Assembly: GCA_002281735.1 (NCBI GenBank)
Contig: NCGK01000007.1
Coordinates: 1 to 64,000, forward strand
Length of the DNA stretch: 64,000 bases
Direction of reading: 5' to 3'
Origin: Gammaproteobacteria bacterium 28-57-27
GTDB taxonomy: Bacteria; Pseudomonadota; Gammaproteobacteria; Halothiobacillales; Halothiobacillaceae
Numbering within the stretch: the stretch's first letter is position 1; every line of letters begins with the position of its first letter. A program made the position numbers and the translations under genes. Of this stretch, positions 44,301 to 56,050 are shown piece after piece. The notes beneath the pieces were generated by a model. That model had not been told where the DNA came from and searched no databases. It saw nothing but the letters and a program-made list of their open reading frames with translations.

Positions 44301-45497
44301 TTAGCCTTTGGCGCGTTGCTCAAGCATTGCTACTGCGGGTAGAACCTTGCCCTCAAGGTACTCAAGGAATGCTCCGCCCGCCGTTGAAATGTAGGATACC
44401 TTGTCATACATGTCGTATTTTTGAATTGCGGCAATGGTGTCGCCACCACCTGCCAAGGTAAAGGCTGGGGTCGCAGCAATCGCTTCGGCAATTTTCTTGG
44501 TGCCTTCGCCGAATTGATCGTACTCAAACACACCGACCGGGCCATTCCACACCACCGTGCCAGCCTTCATGATGATGTCGGCCAGCTCTTGCGCGGACTG
44601 CGGACCGATGTCGAAAATCATCTCATCATCGCCGACTTGATCGACCGGCTTCAGGGTTGCCGGGGTGTTTTCATTGCCCGGCAGGAAGGGCAGTTCGGTG
44701 CCGACAACGACATCCACGGCAACCGGAATGGATGCGCCGCGTGCCGACATTTTTTCCATCAGCATCTTGGCGGTAGGTACCAGATCGTCTTCGCACAGCG
44801 ACTTGCCGACATTGTGGCCGACAGCCTTGATAAAGGTATTGGCGATACCGCCGCCGACCACCATCTGATCAACTTTTTCGGCCAAGGCCTCAAGCACCGT
44901 CAACTTGGTCGAAACTTTGGAACCACCCACAATCGCCACCATCGGACGTGCGGGGTTCGCCAGCGCCTTTTGCAGAGCATCAAGCTCTTCAGCCAGCAGC
45001 AGCCCCGCCGCTGCGATCGGTGCAAACTGTGCCACACCATAGGTTGAGGCTTCAGCGCGGTGTGCGGTGCCGAACGCGTCCATCACAAACACATCACACA
45101 AGGCGGCATATTTTTTGGCCAGAGCTTCGTCGTTTTTCTTTTCGCCCTTGTTGAAGCGGCAGTTTTCCAACAGCACGACTTCGCCTTCAGCGACATCAAA
45201 TCCGCCATCCACCCAATCGCCAATCAGGCGTACGGCTTTGCCAAGCTTGGCACTCATATCATCCGCAACCGGTTGCAGCGAGTTTTCAGCCGAGAACACG
45301 CCTTCTTCAGGACGGCCAAGATGCGAAGTCACCATAACCTTGGCGCCCTTGTCGGCGCACAGTTTTATGGTTGCCATGGAGGCTGCGATACGCGCATCAG
45401 ATGTGACCTTGCCGTCTTTAACCGGAACATTAAGATCAGCACGAATCAGCACACGCTTACCAGCCAAATCCAGATTAGCCACATTGATTACGGACAT
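44301..45497 (-). CDS. pgk: Phosphoglycerate kinase
   Basis: 398 residues, with the N-terminal substrate loop [25 protein letters not shown] and the ATP domain [14 protein letters not shown] and [20 protein letters not shown] lies seven bases ahead of the ATG at 45497. It lies after gap in the same orientation, separated by a strong hairpin, so expression of the two may be tuned separately. Confidence 0.97.
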   Translation of the reverse strand: MSVINVANLDLAGKRVLIRADLNVPVKDGKVTSDARIAASMATIKLCADKGAKVMVTSHLGRPEEGVFSAENSLQPVADDMSAKLGKAVRLIGDWVDGGFDVAEGEVVLLENCRFNKGEKKNDEALAKKYAALCDVFVMDAFGTAHRAEASTYGVAQFAPIAAAGLLLAEELDALQKALANPARPMVAIVGGSKVSTKLTVLEALAEKVDQMVVGGGIANTFIKAVGHNVGKSLCEDDLVPTAKMLMEKMSARGASIPVAVDVVVGTELPFLPGNENTPATLKPVDQVGDDEMIFDIGPQSAQELADIIMKAGTVVWNGPVGVFEYDQFGEGTKKIAEAIAATPAFTLAGGGDTIAAIQKYDMYDKVSYISTAGGAFLEYLEGKVLPAVAMLEQRAKG

Positions 45498-45594
45498 ACG
45501 CAACTCTCCTTTCAATATTTTTTAAAGTCATCAGGCAAGCAGGCAGATTCATGGCTTGAGCCAATAAACCCACTTGCCACATGACTTCGGGGAT

Positions 45595-45627
45595 GAGTAC
45601 GGAGGGAGCAAACTCCCTCCGTACCTC
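45595..45627. terminator. Hairpin between gap and pgk
   Basis: The perfect 11-bp stem gtacggaggga/tccctccgtac with a six-base loop lies within the minus-strand gap-pgk gap. It lacks a long T-tract, so it may be an RNA-processing or stability stem rather than a full terminator. Confidence 0.6.
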
Positions 45628-45640
45628 AATCACGACAAAA

Positions 45641-46690
<1,050 letters not shown>

Positions 46691-46722
46691 TCACGCATAT
46701 TGCGGCGGCGGATAGTCAAGCA

Positions 46723-48720
46723 TTAAGCCAAGACGGACTCACACGTTTTGACAACGTTATCAACCGTAAAGCCAAACTCTTTGAACAGATCGCCCGCCGG
46801 AGCAGATTCACCGAAGGTGTCAATGCCAACCGATGCGCCATCCAGACCAACATACTTCGCCCAGAAGCCAGTCACGCCCGCTTCCACGGACACGCGCTTC
46901 ACGCCAGGAATCAGCACGGAATCGCGATAGGCTTGGTCTTGCGTGTCATACACGCAGGTTGAAGGCATGGATACCACGCGCACATTCTTGCCCTTGGCCG
47001 TCAGTGCATCGGCTGCATTCACGGCCAGTTCAACTTCAGAACCGGTACCGATGATGATGAGATCAGGCACACCAGCACAATCCTTCAACACATAGCCACC
47101 CTTCTCGATCAGCTTGACCTGCTCGGCGGTACGCGGCATCGGCTTCAGGTTCTGACGCGAGAAAATCAGTGCTGTCGGACCATCTTCACGCAGCATGGCC
47201 ATTTTCCACGACACGGCGGATTCAATCGCATCGCAGCCACGCCAAGTTTGGAAGCGTGGGATCATGCGCATGGTGGCAATCTGCTCGACCGGCTGGTGGG
47301 TCGGACCATCTTCACCCAGACCGATGGAGTCGTGGGTATAAACATAGATGGTTGGGATCTTCATCAGCGCGGACATACGTAGCGAGTTGCGCATGAACTC
47401 CATAAACATCAGGAAGGTTGCGCCGTAAACCTTGAAGCCACCATGCAGCACCATGCCGTTCATCATGTGCGCCATACCAAATTCACGCACGCCCCAAGAG
47501 ATGTAGTTACCGTTGGCATTGGCATGATTGACTTTAACGGTACCTGACCAGTTGGTCAGGTTGGAACCGGTCAGGTCAGCCGAACCGCCAAACATTTCTG
47601 GCAGCAGCGGCCCCATGGCTTCAATGGTGTTTTGCGAGGCTTTACGCGAGGCGATATTCGGCATTTGCTCTTGCGTATGGGCAATGAACTTATCCATATC
47701 GGCCGCAAAATTGGCAGGAAGCTCACTGGCCATACGGCGGGTGAATTCAGCGGCCAGCGCTGGATGTTCAGCGGCATAGGCCGCAAAGCGCGTGTTCCAA
47801 TCAACTTCGTCGGCATCGCCCTTGGCCTTGTGATCCCAGCCATCATAGATTTCTTGTGGAATCACAAACGGCGCGTGCGGCCAATTCAGAAATTCGCGGG
47901 TCGCAGCAATTTCGGCATCACCCAACGGTGCGCCGTGACAGTCATGCGTGCCGCACAGGTTCGGCGAGCCGAAACCAATCACGGTGCGAGTACAGATCAG
48001 GGTTGGCTTGTCAGTTACGGCTTTGGCTGCGCTAATCGCCGCGCTCACTGCTTCGGCATCGTGCCCATCCACGTTACGGATGACATGCCAATTGTAGGAC
48101 TCAAAACGCCCGGCAACATCACGCTCCATCCAGTCACCGATGTGACCGTCGATCGAAATATCGTTGTCGTCCCAGAAAGCAATCAGCTTACCCAGCCCCA
48201 GGGTTCCAGCCATCGCCGAAGCTTCATGCGACAAACCTTCCATCAAGCAGCCATCGCCCATGAACACGAAGGTGTGATGGTCAACGATGTCGTGTCCAGG
48301 ACGGTTGAAATGTGCCGCCAGGGTACGCTCGGCAATCGCCATACCGACGGCATTGGTCAAGCCCTGCCCCAGCGGGCCGGTGGTGGTTTCAATGCCCGCC
48401 GCGTAACCATACTCAGGATGGCCAGCCGTCTTGGAGTGCAATTGGCGGAATTGCTTGAGGTCTTCGATGCCCATATCAGCAAAGCCGGTGAGATGCAGCA
48501 AAGAATAAATCAACATCGAGCCATGTCCGTTGGACAGCACGAAGCGGTCACGATCAACCCACTTGGCGTTGTTCGGGTTGTACTTCATGTGGCTGTTCCA
48601 CAGCACTTCGGCAATATCAGCCATGCCCATAGGGGCACCGGGGTGACCGGATTTGGCCTTCTGCACGGCATCCATGCTCAGAGCGCGAATGGCATTGGCA
48701 AGCTCACGACGTGTCGGCAT
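46723..48720 (-). CDS. tkt: Transketolase
   Basis: 665 residues. Thiamine-dependent C2 transfer in the pentose phosphate or Calvin cycles. The ThDP motif is [10 protein letters not shown]...[11 protein letters not shown], with [18 protein letters not shown] in the Pyr domain. The ATG at 48720 has AGGAGA upstream; the open frame to 48750 adds unsupported residues. It heads the cluster and the promoter should be in 48721-48900. Confidence 0.96.
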   Translation of the reverse strand: MPTRRELANAIRALSMDAVQKAKSGHPGAPMGMADIAEVLWNSHMKYNPNNAKWVDRDRFVLSNGHGSMLIYSLLHLTGFADMGIEDLKQFRQLHSKTAGHPEYGYAAGIETTTGPLGQGLTNAVGMAIAERTLAAHFNRPGHDIVDHHTFVFMGDGCLMEGLSHEASAMAGTLGLGKLIAFWDDNDISIDGHIGDWMERDVAGRFESYNWHVIRNVDGHDAEAVSAAISAAKAVTDKPTLICTRTVIGFGSPNLCGTHDCHGAPLGDAEIAATREFLNWPHAPFVIPQEIYDGWDHKAKGDADEVDWNTRFAAYAAEHPALAAEFTRRMASELPANFAADMDKFIAHTQEQMPNIASRKASQNTIEAMGPLLPEMFGGSADLTGSNLTNWSGTVKVNHANANGNYISWGVREFGMAHMMNGMVLHGGFKVYGATFLMFMEFMRNSLRMSALMKIPTIYVYTHDSIGLGEDGPTHQPVEQIATMRMIPRFQTWRGCDAIESAVSWKMAMLREDGPTALIFSRQNLKPMPRTAEQVKLIEKGGYVLKDCAGVPDLIIIGTGSEVELAVNAADALTAKGKNVRVVSMPSTCVYDTQDQAYRDSVLIPGVKRVSVEAGVTGFWAKYVGLDGASVGIDTFGESAPAGDLFKEFGFTVDNVVKTCESVLA

Positions 48721-49036
48721 GCGGGTTCTCCTAGACAAAGTTAAAAACAAAAATCGTGTTCGATGATGTCATCCAATCGCGCGCGGGCAACTGACCTTGC
48801 TGTCACGCACCCACACCTCGAAAGCCACCATGCGCGTTTTACAGATTGCTGCATTCTGTATCAGTTCGCCTTGCCCGGCAACATGAACTCTTCACCATCG
48901 CCCACGCACGGACACTTCTAAAGCATCAGTCACCGACTTAATGCGCTTATCAGAACAATTACATAGACACCAAGCGCATGTCGGCTTCATAGTCACAAAA
49001 ATCACACGAAAACAGTCCAATCAAGGAGGGATAAGT

Positions 49037-49855
49037 ATGCAACCACCACGCCGCAAGCACACACTGCCTTGGATTTTTAGCACGCTTTTCATTGCTGGCA
49101 TTTCACTGTCAGGCGTAGCGCACGCCGCCAATTGGCGCTTTGCAGTCCCCCCGTTTCTTCCACAAGCCGAGCTTCAGGCTCAGTATGCGCCACTGGTCGA
49201 GTTCCTCAACGCCACCACGGGCGAGCACTTTGAACTGGTGACCAGCAGCAGCTTTTTAAGCTATTGGAACACTGCAGCCAAAGGCGGTGCATACGACTTG
49301 GTGCTCGACAACGCCCCGATGGTTGATTTCTTCGTACAGCGGCAGAAATTCACTGTCCTCGCCAAAATTGCCGGTGTCATCAGTCAATCGGTTGTGACCA
49401 ATGAGAAAACCAACATTTTTGAGGCCAATGAATTGATTGGGAAGAAAGTGGCGACCGTGGCTTCACCCAGCCTTAGCGCGCTCGCCATGTTTCAGCTTTT
49501 CCCCAACCCGATGCGCCAACCCGACTTCATTTACGCTCACGATGCCCGTGCTGCCGTACAGATGGCTCAGACAAACCAAGTAGTGGCCGCCATCGTGCCT
49601 ACGCCAGTTGCCATTCAGTTCAGCAACCTGAACCTTGTCACTACAACCGAGCAGATTCCTCACCTCGCCGTTGCCGCGGCTCCCAGCATGCCTGTGGAAA
49701 CGCAGAAGAAGGTCAAGCAGGCTCTGCTGAATGCACCACAAACCGTGCTTGGACAAAAAGCACTAGCCTCGCTCAATACGACAGGTTTTGAGCAGGCCAG
49801 CAACGCCAATTACAGCGGCTATGCCAAATGGCTTGAAGGTACCTACGGTTACTAA
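49037..49855 (+). CDS. PhnD-like phosphate/phosphonate ABC transporter substrate-binding protein
   Basis: 272 residues with a Sec signal (TLPWIFSTLFIAGISLSGVAHA) and a type-2 periplasmic-binding fold: LQAQYAPLVEFLNATTG, AAKGGAYDLVLDNAPM, IGKKVATVASPSLSA. AGGAGG lies ahead of the ATG at 49037. No ABC permease or ATPase gene is adjacent, so it is an orphan that may serve a distant transporter or a sensor. It is followed after about 140 bases by metK. The ligand is unknown. Confidence 0.8.
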   Translation: MQPPRRKHTLPWIFSTLFIAGISLSGVAHAANWRFAVPPFLPQAELQAQYAPLVEFLNATTGEHFELVTSSSFLSYWNTAAKGGAYDLVLDNAPMVDFFVQRQKFTVLAKIAGVISQSVVTNEKTNIFEANELIGKKVATVASPSLSALAMFQLFPNPMRQPDFIYAHDARAAVQMAQTNQVVAAIVPTPVAIQFSNLNLVTTTEQIPHLAVAAAPSMPVETQKKVKQALLNAPQTVLGQKALASLNTTGFEQASNANYSGYAKWLEGTYGY

Positions 49856-49991
49856 AAACCTCGCTCCCCAGCAGTCCAATTAAAACCCCTGAACCGTTGG
49901 AGCAGCTCGGGAGGCGGCGCACGCGCAACTCTTGCGGTATCATCCGCAGGGTTTTTGCCATACCCGGCTTGCGTGTCACGAGGAGTGTTTT

Positions 49992-51152
49992 GTGAAACTC
50001 AATTACCTATTCACCTCGGAATCTGTATCCGAAGGCCATCCAGATAAAATTGCCGATCAGATTTCTGACGCCGTCCTTGATGCCATCCTGGCGCAGGACA
50101 AAAACGCGCGCGTCGCCTGTGAAACGCTCGTCAAAACTGGTTTTGTCGTGCTTGCAGGCGAAGTTACCACCTCGGCCTGGGTCGATCTGGATGATCTGGT
50201 ACGTAAAGTCATCGTGGATATTGGCTACAACAGCTCGGAGATCGGCTTCGATGGGCACACCTGCGGCGTGCTCTCGGCCATCGGCAAGCAATCATCCGAC
50301 ATCGCGCAGGGCGTGGATCGTGACGTGGACGAAAATCAGGGCGCGGGCGACCAGGGCTTGATGTTCGGCTTCGCCTGCAATGACACCGACGTACTCATGC
50401 CCGCGCCATTGACCTACGCCCACCGTCTGGTCAAGCGCCAAGCCGAGGTGCGCAAGAGCGGCGCACTGAACTGGCTGCGCCCCGATGCGAAGAGCCAGAT
50501 CACCGTGCGTTACCAAGATGGCAAACCCGTCGCCATCGACGCGGTTGTGCTCTCAACCCAACACAACCCGGATGTCAGCCTCGCCACGCTGCAAGAGGCG
50601 GTGATGGAAGAAATCATCAAACCCGTCCTGCCTATCGAATGGCTGCACAAAGACACCAAATACCACATTAACCCAACCGGCCAGTTCATTATCGGTGGCC
50701 CGATGGGTGACTGCGGCCTGACCGGACGCAAGATCATCGTCGATACCTACGGCGGCATGGGTCGCCACGGCGGCGGTGCGTTTTCCGGCAAGGATCCGTC
50801 CAAAGTTGACCGTTCGGCGGCCTACGCCGGGCGCTATGTCGCCAAGAATATCGTCGCAGCAGGGCTGGCCGAACGCTGCGAAATTCAGGTGTCCTACGCC
50901 ATCGGCGTGGCGCAGCCGACCTCAATCACGGTCGACACCTTTGGCACCGGCAAAATTGACGACGACCGCATTGCGCAAATCGTGGCTGATACGTTTGATT
51001 TGCGTCCCTACGGCATTACCAAAATGCTCGATTTGGTGCGTCCGATCTACCAGAAGACTGCCGCCTACGGCCATTTTGGTCGCGAAGAGCCGGAGTTCAC
51101 TTGGGAGCGCACCGATAAAGCCGAAGCGCTGCGTGCTGCGGCCGGTATCTAA
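49992..51152 (+). CDS. metK: S-adenosylmethionine synthetase
   Basis: 386 residues. Makes SAM from methionine and ATP. It has the [19 protein letters not shown] start motif, [12 protein letters not shown] with the K-loop, [16 protein letters not shown] and [23 protein letters not shown] lies eight bases ahead of the GTG at 49992; the open frame upstream is unsupported. It opens the methyl-cycle group with ahcY and metF. Confidence 0.97.
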   Translation: MKLNYLFTSESVSEGHPDKIADQISDAVLDAILAQDKNARVACETLVKTGFVVLAGEVTTSAWVDLDDLVRKVIVDIGYNSSEIGFDGHTCGVLSAIGKQSSDIAQGVDRDVDENQGAGDQGLMFGFACNDTDVLMPAPLTYAHRLVKRQAEVRKSGALNWLRPDAKSQITVRYQDGKPVAIDAVVLSTQHNPDVSLATLQEAVMEEIIKPVLPIEWLHKDTKYHINPTGQFIIGGPMGDCGLTGRKIIVDTYGGMGRHGGGAFSGKDPSKVDRSAAYAGRYVAKNIVAAGLAERCEIQVSYAIGVAQPTSITVDTFGTGKIDDDRIAQIVADTFDLRPYGITKMLDLVRPIYQKTAAYGHFGREEPEFTWERTDKAEALRAAAGI

Positions 51153-51179
51153 CCTTACCCAACCATGGTCAAGGAAATT

Positions 51180-51662
51180 ATGGAAATAAAGACTATCGCA
51201 TCCGTGCTCGCAGTCGCTTGCGGGCTAATGTCAACGGGCAGTTACGGCGGAAATTTTTCACCATCAATGACGCCCCAACAAGAAGCTGCGCTGAGCAACT
51301 CATTTGTACGCGCATCGGACATACAAGTTGCAAAAGCCATTACTGAAGCACAGCCTCTCATTATTGAGATCACAAAACGAATTGCTTGCTACCCGAAGTA
51401 TGACGGATGGAGAATTCTTGGCTCCTACACAACCCCCGACTACAGCAGCGGCGGATGGCAGAGCCCCATGACGCAGGTGGATTATCACCCCAAAAGCCAA
51501 TGTCTCTCCGTGGTTCGCATTGATGGCTGGAAAATGCCCGCCTTGAACGCCCTCGAATATAGAGTGGCTTATACGTCAGACCAAAGTAGTCACTCAGTAT
51601 CTAGGAAATACAGGCTCATCAAGCAAATTGATGGCCAGTGGTTGCTGGATAACGGTCTCTAA
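51180..51662 (+). CDS. Small secreted hypothetical protein
   Basis: 160 residues with a hydrophobic Sec-type start ([22 protein letters not shown]). Residues 30-80 are helical and the rest is beta-rich, with [16 protein letters not shown] and [11 protein letters not shown]; two Cys (CYPK, CLSV) could pair. I do not recognise the family. AAGGAA precedes the ATG at 51180. It lies between metK and the SAH riboswitch, so it likely shares the metK transcript, but a methyl-cycle role is not evident. Confidence 0.7.
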   Translation: MEIKTIASVLAVACGLMSTGSYGGNFSPSMTPQQEAALSNSFVRASDIQVAKAITEAQPLIIEITKRIACYPKYDGWRILGSYTTPDYSSGGWQSPMTQVDYHPKSQCLSVVRIDGWKMPALNALEYRVAYTSDQSSHSVSRKYRLIKQIDGQWLLDNGL

Positions 51663-51675
51663 CCCCCCACCCGTC

Positions 51676-51750
51676 CACCGAGGGGCGCTGCAGCAGGCTC
51701 AAACCTGTCAGGCTCGGCGGAAGGGAACAACCCATGCAACCGCGCCCATC
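51676..51750 (+). promoter_or_regulatory. S-adenosylhomocysteine (SAH) riboswitch
   Basis: The RNA matches the SAH riboswitch pattern: ccgaggggcgctgc (51678-51691), then gtcaggctcgg pairing back to ccgag, and downstream aaccgcgccc, whose gcgccc can pair with gggcgc of the first loop to form the pseudoknot. It lies 26 bases before the ahcY start. The known class raises ahcY expression when SAH accumulates. Confidence 0.85.
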
Positions 51751-51775
51751 CCCTACCTCTTTAGGAGAACGTTGC

Positions 51776-53167
51776 ATGTCTTTTTCCGATTACAAAATCG
51801 CTGACCTATCCCTGGCCGACTATGGCCGCAAGGAAATCCGTATTGCGGAAACCGAAATGCCCGCGCTGATGGCGATTCGGCGCAAGTACAAGGCGGCGCA
51901 GCCGCTTGCGGGTGCGCGCATCGTCGGCTCGCTGCACATGACCATCCAGACCGCCGTATTGATCGAAACCCTGGTTGATCTGGGCGCATCGGTACGTTGG
52001 TCATCCTGCAACATTTTCTCCACCCAGGACCACGCCGCCGCCGCCATCGCTGCTGCGGGCATTCCCGTGTTCGCCTGGAAAGGTGAGACCGAAGACGAAT
52101 ACTGGTGGTGCCTCGAACAAACCATCACCGCAGCAGACGGCTGGACGCCGAACCTGATTCTGGACGATGGCGGCGATTTGACCGGGCAAATCCACCAGAA
52201 GCACGCGCATCTGCTGGAAGGCATTCACGGCGTATCCGAAGAAACTACCACCGGCGTGCATCGCCTGTGGGACATGCTCAAAGCGGGCGAGCTGAAGGTT
52301 CCGGCCATCAACGTCAACGATGCGGTCACCAAGTCGAAAAACGACAACAAATACGGCTGCCGTCACTCGCTCAACGATGCAATCAAGCGCGCCACCGACC
52401 ACCTGCTGTCCGGCAAGCAGGCGCTGGTGATCGGCTATGGCGATGTGGGCAAGGGCTCGGCGGCCTCGTTGCGTCAGGAAGGGATGATCGTCAAAGTCTC
52501 GGAGATTGACCCAATCTGTGCCATGCAGGCCTGCATGGATGGTTACGAGCTGGTGTCTCCGTACATGAATGGCATCAACAACGGCAATGACAGCTGTGTC
52601 GATAAAGCCCTGCTCGGCAAAATTGACCTGATTGTCACCACCACCGGCAACGTGAATGTGTGCGATGCCCCCATGCTCAAAGCGCTCAAGAACGGTGCTG
52701 TAGTCAGCAATATCGGCCACTTTGACAACGAAATCGACACCGCGTTTATGCGCCAAAATTGGGCATGGGATGAGGTGAAACCGCAGGTGCACAAGGTGTA
52801 CCGTGATAGCGCAGCAGGCGAGGCACCCAATCCTGCGAGCCTGGACTACCTACTTCTGCTATCCGAAGGGCGCTTGGTGAACCTGGGCAATGCCACCGGG
52901 CACCCAAGCCGCATTATGGATGGCTCGTTTGCGAACCAGGTGCTGGCACAAATACACCTGTTCGATGCGAAGTTTGCCGACTTGCCCGCTGCCGAACGTG
53001 CCGCCCATTTGAGTGTGACCGTGCTGCCCAAGGCGCTCGATGAAGAAGTGGCGCGCTACATGGTGGAGGGCTTTGGTGGTGTCATCACACGCATGTCAGA
53101 TGCCCAAGCGGCCTATCTTGGCGTGTCTGCGGATGGCCCGTACAAAGCCGACAGCTATCGCTACTAA
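51776..53167 (+). CDS. ahcY: S-adenosylhomocysteine hydrolase
   Basis: 463 residues. Splits SAH to adenosine and homocysteine. NAD binding is shown by [17 protein letters not shown]; the substrate site includes [21 protein letters not shown] and [11 protein letters not shown]; the C-terminus is [13 protein letters not shown] 51776 has AGGAGA upstream; the longer open frame would be read through the riboswitch. It follows the SAH riboswitch directly. Confidence 0.97.
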   Translation: MSFSDYKIADLSLADYGRKEIRIAETEMPALMAIRRKYKAAQPLAGARIVGSLHMTIQTAVLIETLVDLGASVRWSSCNIFSTQDHAAAAIAAAGIPVFAWKGETEDEYWWCLEQTITAADGWTPNLILDDGGDLTGQIHQKHAHLLEGIHGVSEETTTGVHRLWDMLKAGELKVPAINVNDAVTKSKNDNKYGCRHSLNDAIKRATDHLLSGKQALVIGYGDVGKGSAASLRQEGMIVKVSEIDPICAMQACMDGYELVSPYMNGINNGNDSCVDKALLGKIDLIVTTTGNVNVCDAPMLKALKNGAVVSNIGHFDNEIDTAFMRQNWAWDEVKPQVHKVYRDSAAGEAPNPASLDYLLLLSEGRLVNLGNATGHPSRIMDGSFANQVLAQIHLFDAKFADLPAAERAAHLSVTVLPKALDEEVARYMVEGFGGVITRMSDAQAAYLGVSADGPYKADSYRY

Positions 53168-53199
53168 ACCCAAAGCGCAACCACAACGAGGGTACTATC

Positions 53200-53583
53200 A
53201 TGCGTGGAGCGGGAGGAACATCCGGCGGTGTAGGCGAGTTTCTGCTTGGCCTCGGCATGGCGATTGGCGGCGGCTATATGCTGCTGCAGAAAGTCACCGT
53301 CACCTCCGGCGGTTGGTATTTCCACGGCGTAAGCGCCTTTGGCCTCACCCTGATTCCCTTCCTGCTCGGCGCAGGCATGTTGTTTTACAACGGAAAATCG
53401 CGCCTCGGCTGGCTATTGATGTTCGCCAGCCTCATCATGATTTTCGCCGGCATTTTGATGAATTTACGCATTTATTTTCAAACCACCAGCCTGTTTGACA
53501 CCTTGATGATATTCACCCTGCTGGCAGGCGGCCTTGGCCTTTTGGCTCGTTCACTCAGACCTCATGGAGGCTCTTCAACATGA
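53200..53583 (+). CDS. Hypothetical membrane protein between ahcY and metF
   Basis: 127 residues with four likely membrane segments: EFLLGLGMAIGGGYMLLQKV, LTLIPFLLGAGMLFY, LGWLLMFASLIMIFAGILM and LMIFTLLAGGLGLLARSL. I do not recognise a function. Its stop overlaps the metF start by four bases (ATGA), so it is translated with metF. Nothing in it suggests an enzyme of the methyl cycle. Confidence 0.75.
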   Translation: MRGAGGTSGGVGEFLLGLGMAIGGGYMLLQKVTVTSGGWYFHGVSAFGLTLIPFLLGAGMLFYNGKSRLGWLLMFASLIMIFAGILMNLRIYFQTTSLFDTLMIFTLLAGGLGLLARSLRPHGGSST

Positions 53584-54434
53584 ATACATCGCTCCTGATT
53601 TCCTGCGAATTTTTCCCCCCAAAAACGGATGAAGGTGCGCGTAAATTACGCGACACGTGGCAAACGCTCAAAGACATCGACCCTGAGTATTTTTCGGTCA
53701 CCTACGGCGCAGGCGGCTCCACCCAGGAGCGCAGCTTTGCCACCGTGAGCGAAATCCAGCGTGACTCCGGCATTCCTGCCGCACCGCATCTTTCCTGCAT
53801 CGGCTCCACCCGCGAGCATATCCGCGCTATTCTCGACAGCTACAAGGCGCAAGGCATCCGCCATATCGTCGCCCTGCGTGGCGATTTGCCCTCCGGGATG
53901 CGCGACCCCGGCGAGCTACGCCATGCCAATGAACTGGTGGAATTTATCCGCGCCGAAACGGGCGACTGGTTTCATATCGAAGTGGCCGCCTACCCGGAGT
54001 TTCACCCTCAGGCCGCATCCGCCCAAGCCGACCTGGATGCTTTTCAACGCAAGGTCGAAGCCGGTGCGGACTCGGCGATTACCCAATATTTTTATAACGT
54101 AGACAGCTATCTACGCTTTATGAACGACTGCCTGGATCGCGGCATCCACATTCCCATCGTGCCGGGCATTATGCCGATCACCAACTTCACCCAGTTAGCG
54201 CGCTTTTCGGATGCCTGTGGTGCGGAAATTCCGCGCTGGCTGCGCAAGCGCCTGGAAACCTTCGGTGACGACCTGGATGGCTTGCGCAGCTTCGGTCTGG
54301 ATGTAGTCGGTGAGCTCTGCCAGCAACTCATCGAAGCCGGTGCACCGGGGCTGCATTTTTACAGCATGAACCAGGTCGAGCCGACGCTGCATCTGTGGTG
54401 TGGCCTGAATCTGCGTGCTGACATGGAACTGTGA
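53580..54434 (+). CDS. metF: 5,10-methylenetetrahydrofolate reductase
   Basis: 284 residues. FAD-dependent reduction of methylene-THF to methyl-THF for methionine synthesis. LISCEFFPPKTDEG, FSVTYGAGGSTQERS, HIVALRGDLPSG and GVPGIMPI-type (PIVPGIMPITNF) segments are present. It completes the metK-ahcY-metF set, with methionine synthase not in the window. Confidence 0.95.
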   Translation: MNTSLLISCEFFPPKTDEGARKLRDTWQTLKDIDPEYFSVTYGAGGSTQERSFATVSEIQRDSGIPAAPHLSCIGSTREHIRAILDSYKAQGIRHIVALRGDLPSGMRDPGELRHANELVEFIRAETGDWFHIEVAAYPEFHPQAASAQADLDAFQRKVEAGADSAITQYFYNVDSYLRFMNDCLDRGIHIPIVPGIMPITNFTQLARFSDACGAEIPRWLRKRLETFGDDLDGLRSFGLDVVGELCQQLIEAGAPGLHFYSMNQVEPTLHLWCGLNLRADMEL

Positions 54435-54500
54435 CGCTTTGCCAACTACACTCGACGGGAGTCTTGAACTCAACCCCCGTGTATTGACGAGGATATTCCG

Positions 54501-55535
54501 ATGACCGAATTTGCACTTGTCTTGCTGGCCGTAGCTGTTGCGTTTATTTTTGCCGGGGTCAAAACCGTACCCCAAGGTAGCGAGTGGACGATTGAACGCT
54601 TCGGGCGCTACACCCGTAGCCTTAGCCCAGGCCTTGGCCTGATCGTCCCTTTCATTGACGTGATTGGCCGCAAAATCAACATGATGGAGCAAGTCATGGA
54701 CGTGCCCTCGCAAGAGGTCATCACCCAGGACAATGCCATGGTCAAGGCGGATGGCGTGGTGTACTTCCAGATTCTGGATGCGGCCAAGGCGGCCTATGAG
54801 ATTCATAATCTCGAATATGCCATCCTGAACCTGACCATGACCAATATCCGTACCGTCATGGGTTCCATGTCGCTGGACGAGCTACTCTCCAAGCGCGACG
54901 AAATCAATGCACGCCTGCTGCGCGTGGTGGACGAAGCCACCGCACCGTGGGGCGTAAAAATCACCCGCATTGAAATCAAAGACATCACCCCGCCCAAGGA
55001 TTTGGTGGATGCCATGGCGCGCCAAATGAAGGCCGAGCGTGAGAAGCGCGCCAACATTCTGGATGCCGAAGGCTTCCGCCAAGCCGCCATCCTCAAGGCT
55101 GAGGGCGAAAAACAAGCGCAAATCCTGCAGGCTGAAGGCCTGCGTGAAGCTGCCTTCCGCGAGGCCGAGGCGCGCGAGCGTCTGGCAATGGCCGAAGCCA
55201 ATGCCACCCGTTCGGTAAGTGAGGCCATTTCAAGCGGCAATATGCAGGCCATCAATTACTTTGTCGCCACCAAATACATTGAAGCCTTCAAGGCCGTGGC
55301 CACGGCGCCTAACCAGAAGGTCATCATGATTCCGGTTGAAGCTACCGCTATTCTTGGCTCGCTCGAAGGTATCGGCCAACTGGCCAAGGAAACCTTCCTC
55401 AAGCCGGAATCGCCTGCGCCCGCGACGCCCACTCACTCCACTGGCTCACCTGCGGCCAGCTGGGCTGAGCGCACCAACGCCGCGCTCAACCAAGCTTCCC
55501 CACCTCCCGCCGTTAACCCATACGCACGAGGTTAA
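54501..55535 (+). CDS. SPFH/stomatin-like membrane protein (QmcA-like)
   Basis: 344 residues. One N-terminal membrane anchor ([17 protein letters not shown]), then the SPFH domain ([45 protein letters not shown]) and a long Ala/Glu-rich coiled coil ([22 protein letters not shown] onward). The Pro-rich C-terminus is likely disordered. Members form membrane microdomain scaffolds with NfeD partners, and the next gene is NfeD, two bases on. Confidence 0.9.
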   Translation: MTEFALVLLAVAVAFIFAGVKTVPQGSEWTIERFGRYTRSLSPGLGLIVPFIDVIGRKINMMEQVMDVPSQEVITQDNAMVKADGVVYFQILDAAKAAYEIHNLEYAILNLTMTNIRTVMGSMSLDELLSKRDEINARLLRVVDEATAPWGVKITRIEIKDITPPKDLVDAMARQMKAEREKRANILDAEGFRQAAILKAEGEKQAQILQAEGLREAAFREAEARERLAMAEANATRSVSEAISSGNMQAINYFVATKYIEAFKAVATAPNQKVIMIPVEATAILGSLEGIGQLAKETFLKPESPAPATPTHSTGSPAASWAERTNAALNQASPPPAVNPYARG

Positions 55536-55537
55536 AC

Positions 55538-56050
55538 ATGAACGGCACTGAGTTTGTCATCAACTTCTGGCACTGGCTGGCGTTTGGCCTATTGCTCATG
55601 CTGGTCGAGCTGATTCTGCCTTCGACCTATTTCTTGTGGATGGGCTTGGCGGCGCTGGTGGTAGGTGTGCTGTTTTGGCTGATCCCAGGCATGAGTTTCG
55701 ATGTGCAAACCATCCTGTTCGCCGTCTTGAGCGTCAGCGCCATTATCATCAGCAAGCGCTACCTCAAGCGTCATCCGATTGAAAGCGACCGTCCCATGCT
55801 CAATGTGCGCGGCGCACAGAGTATCGGGCGCATCGCCACCCTGCATGAAGCCATTATCAATGGGGTCGGCAGGGTGCATCTGGACGATACCCTGTGGAAG
55901 GTGACCGGCCCGGATCTGCCAGTCAATACGCGGGTGCGCGTGGTGGCAGTGGAAGGCATCAGTCTGCGCGTCAAGCCTCTTAGCGATGGTGCCGATAGCC
56001 CGTCGCATTCGCATGATGACAGCGACGGAGATGGCGGCAGCGGTGACTGA
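55538..56050 (+). CDS. NfeD family membrane protein
   Basis: 170 residues. Three membrane segments (WLAFGLLLMLVELILP, FLWMGLAALVVGVLFWLIPG, TILFAVLSVSAIIIS) precede an OB-fold (RIATLHEAIINGVGRVHLDDTLWKVTG to VVAVEGISLRVKPL). NfeD proteins pair with SPFH proteins like the one just upstream. This is the short type without the ClpP-like protease domain. The Asp/Ser-rich C-terminus overlaps the bioA start. Confidence 0.88.
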   Translation: MNGTEFVINFWHWLAFGLLLMLVELILPSTYFLWMGLAALVVGVLFWLIPGMSFDVQTILFAVLSVSAIIISKRYLKRHPIESDRPMLNVRGAQSIGRIATLHEAIINGVGRVHLDDTLWKVTGPDLPVNTRVRVVAVEGISLRVKPLSDGADSPSHSHDDSDGDGGSGD

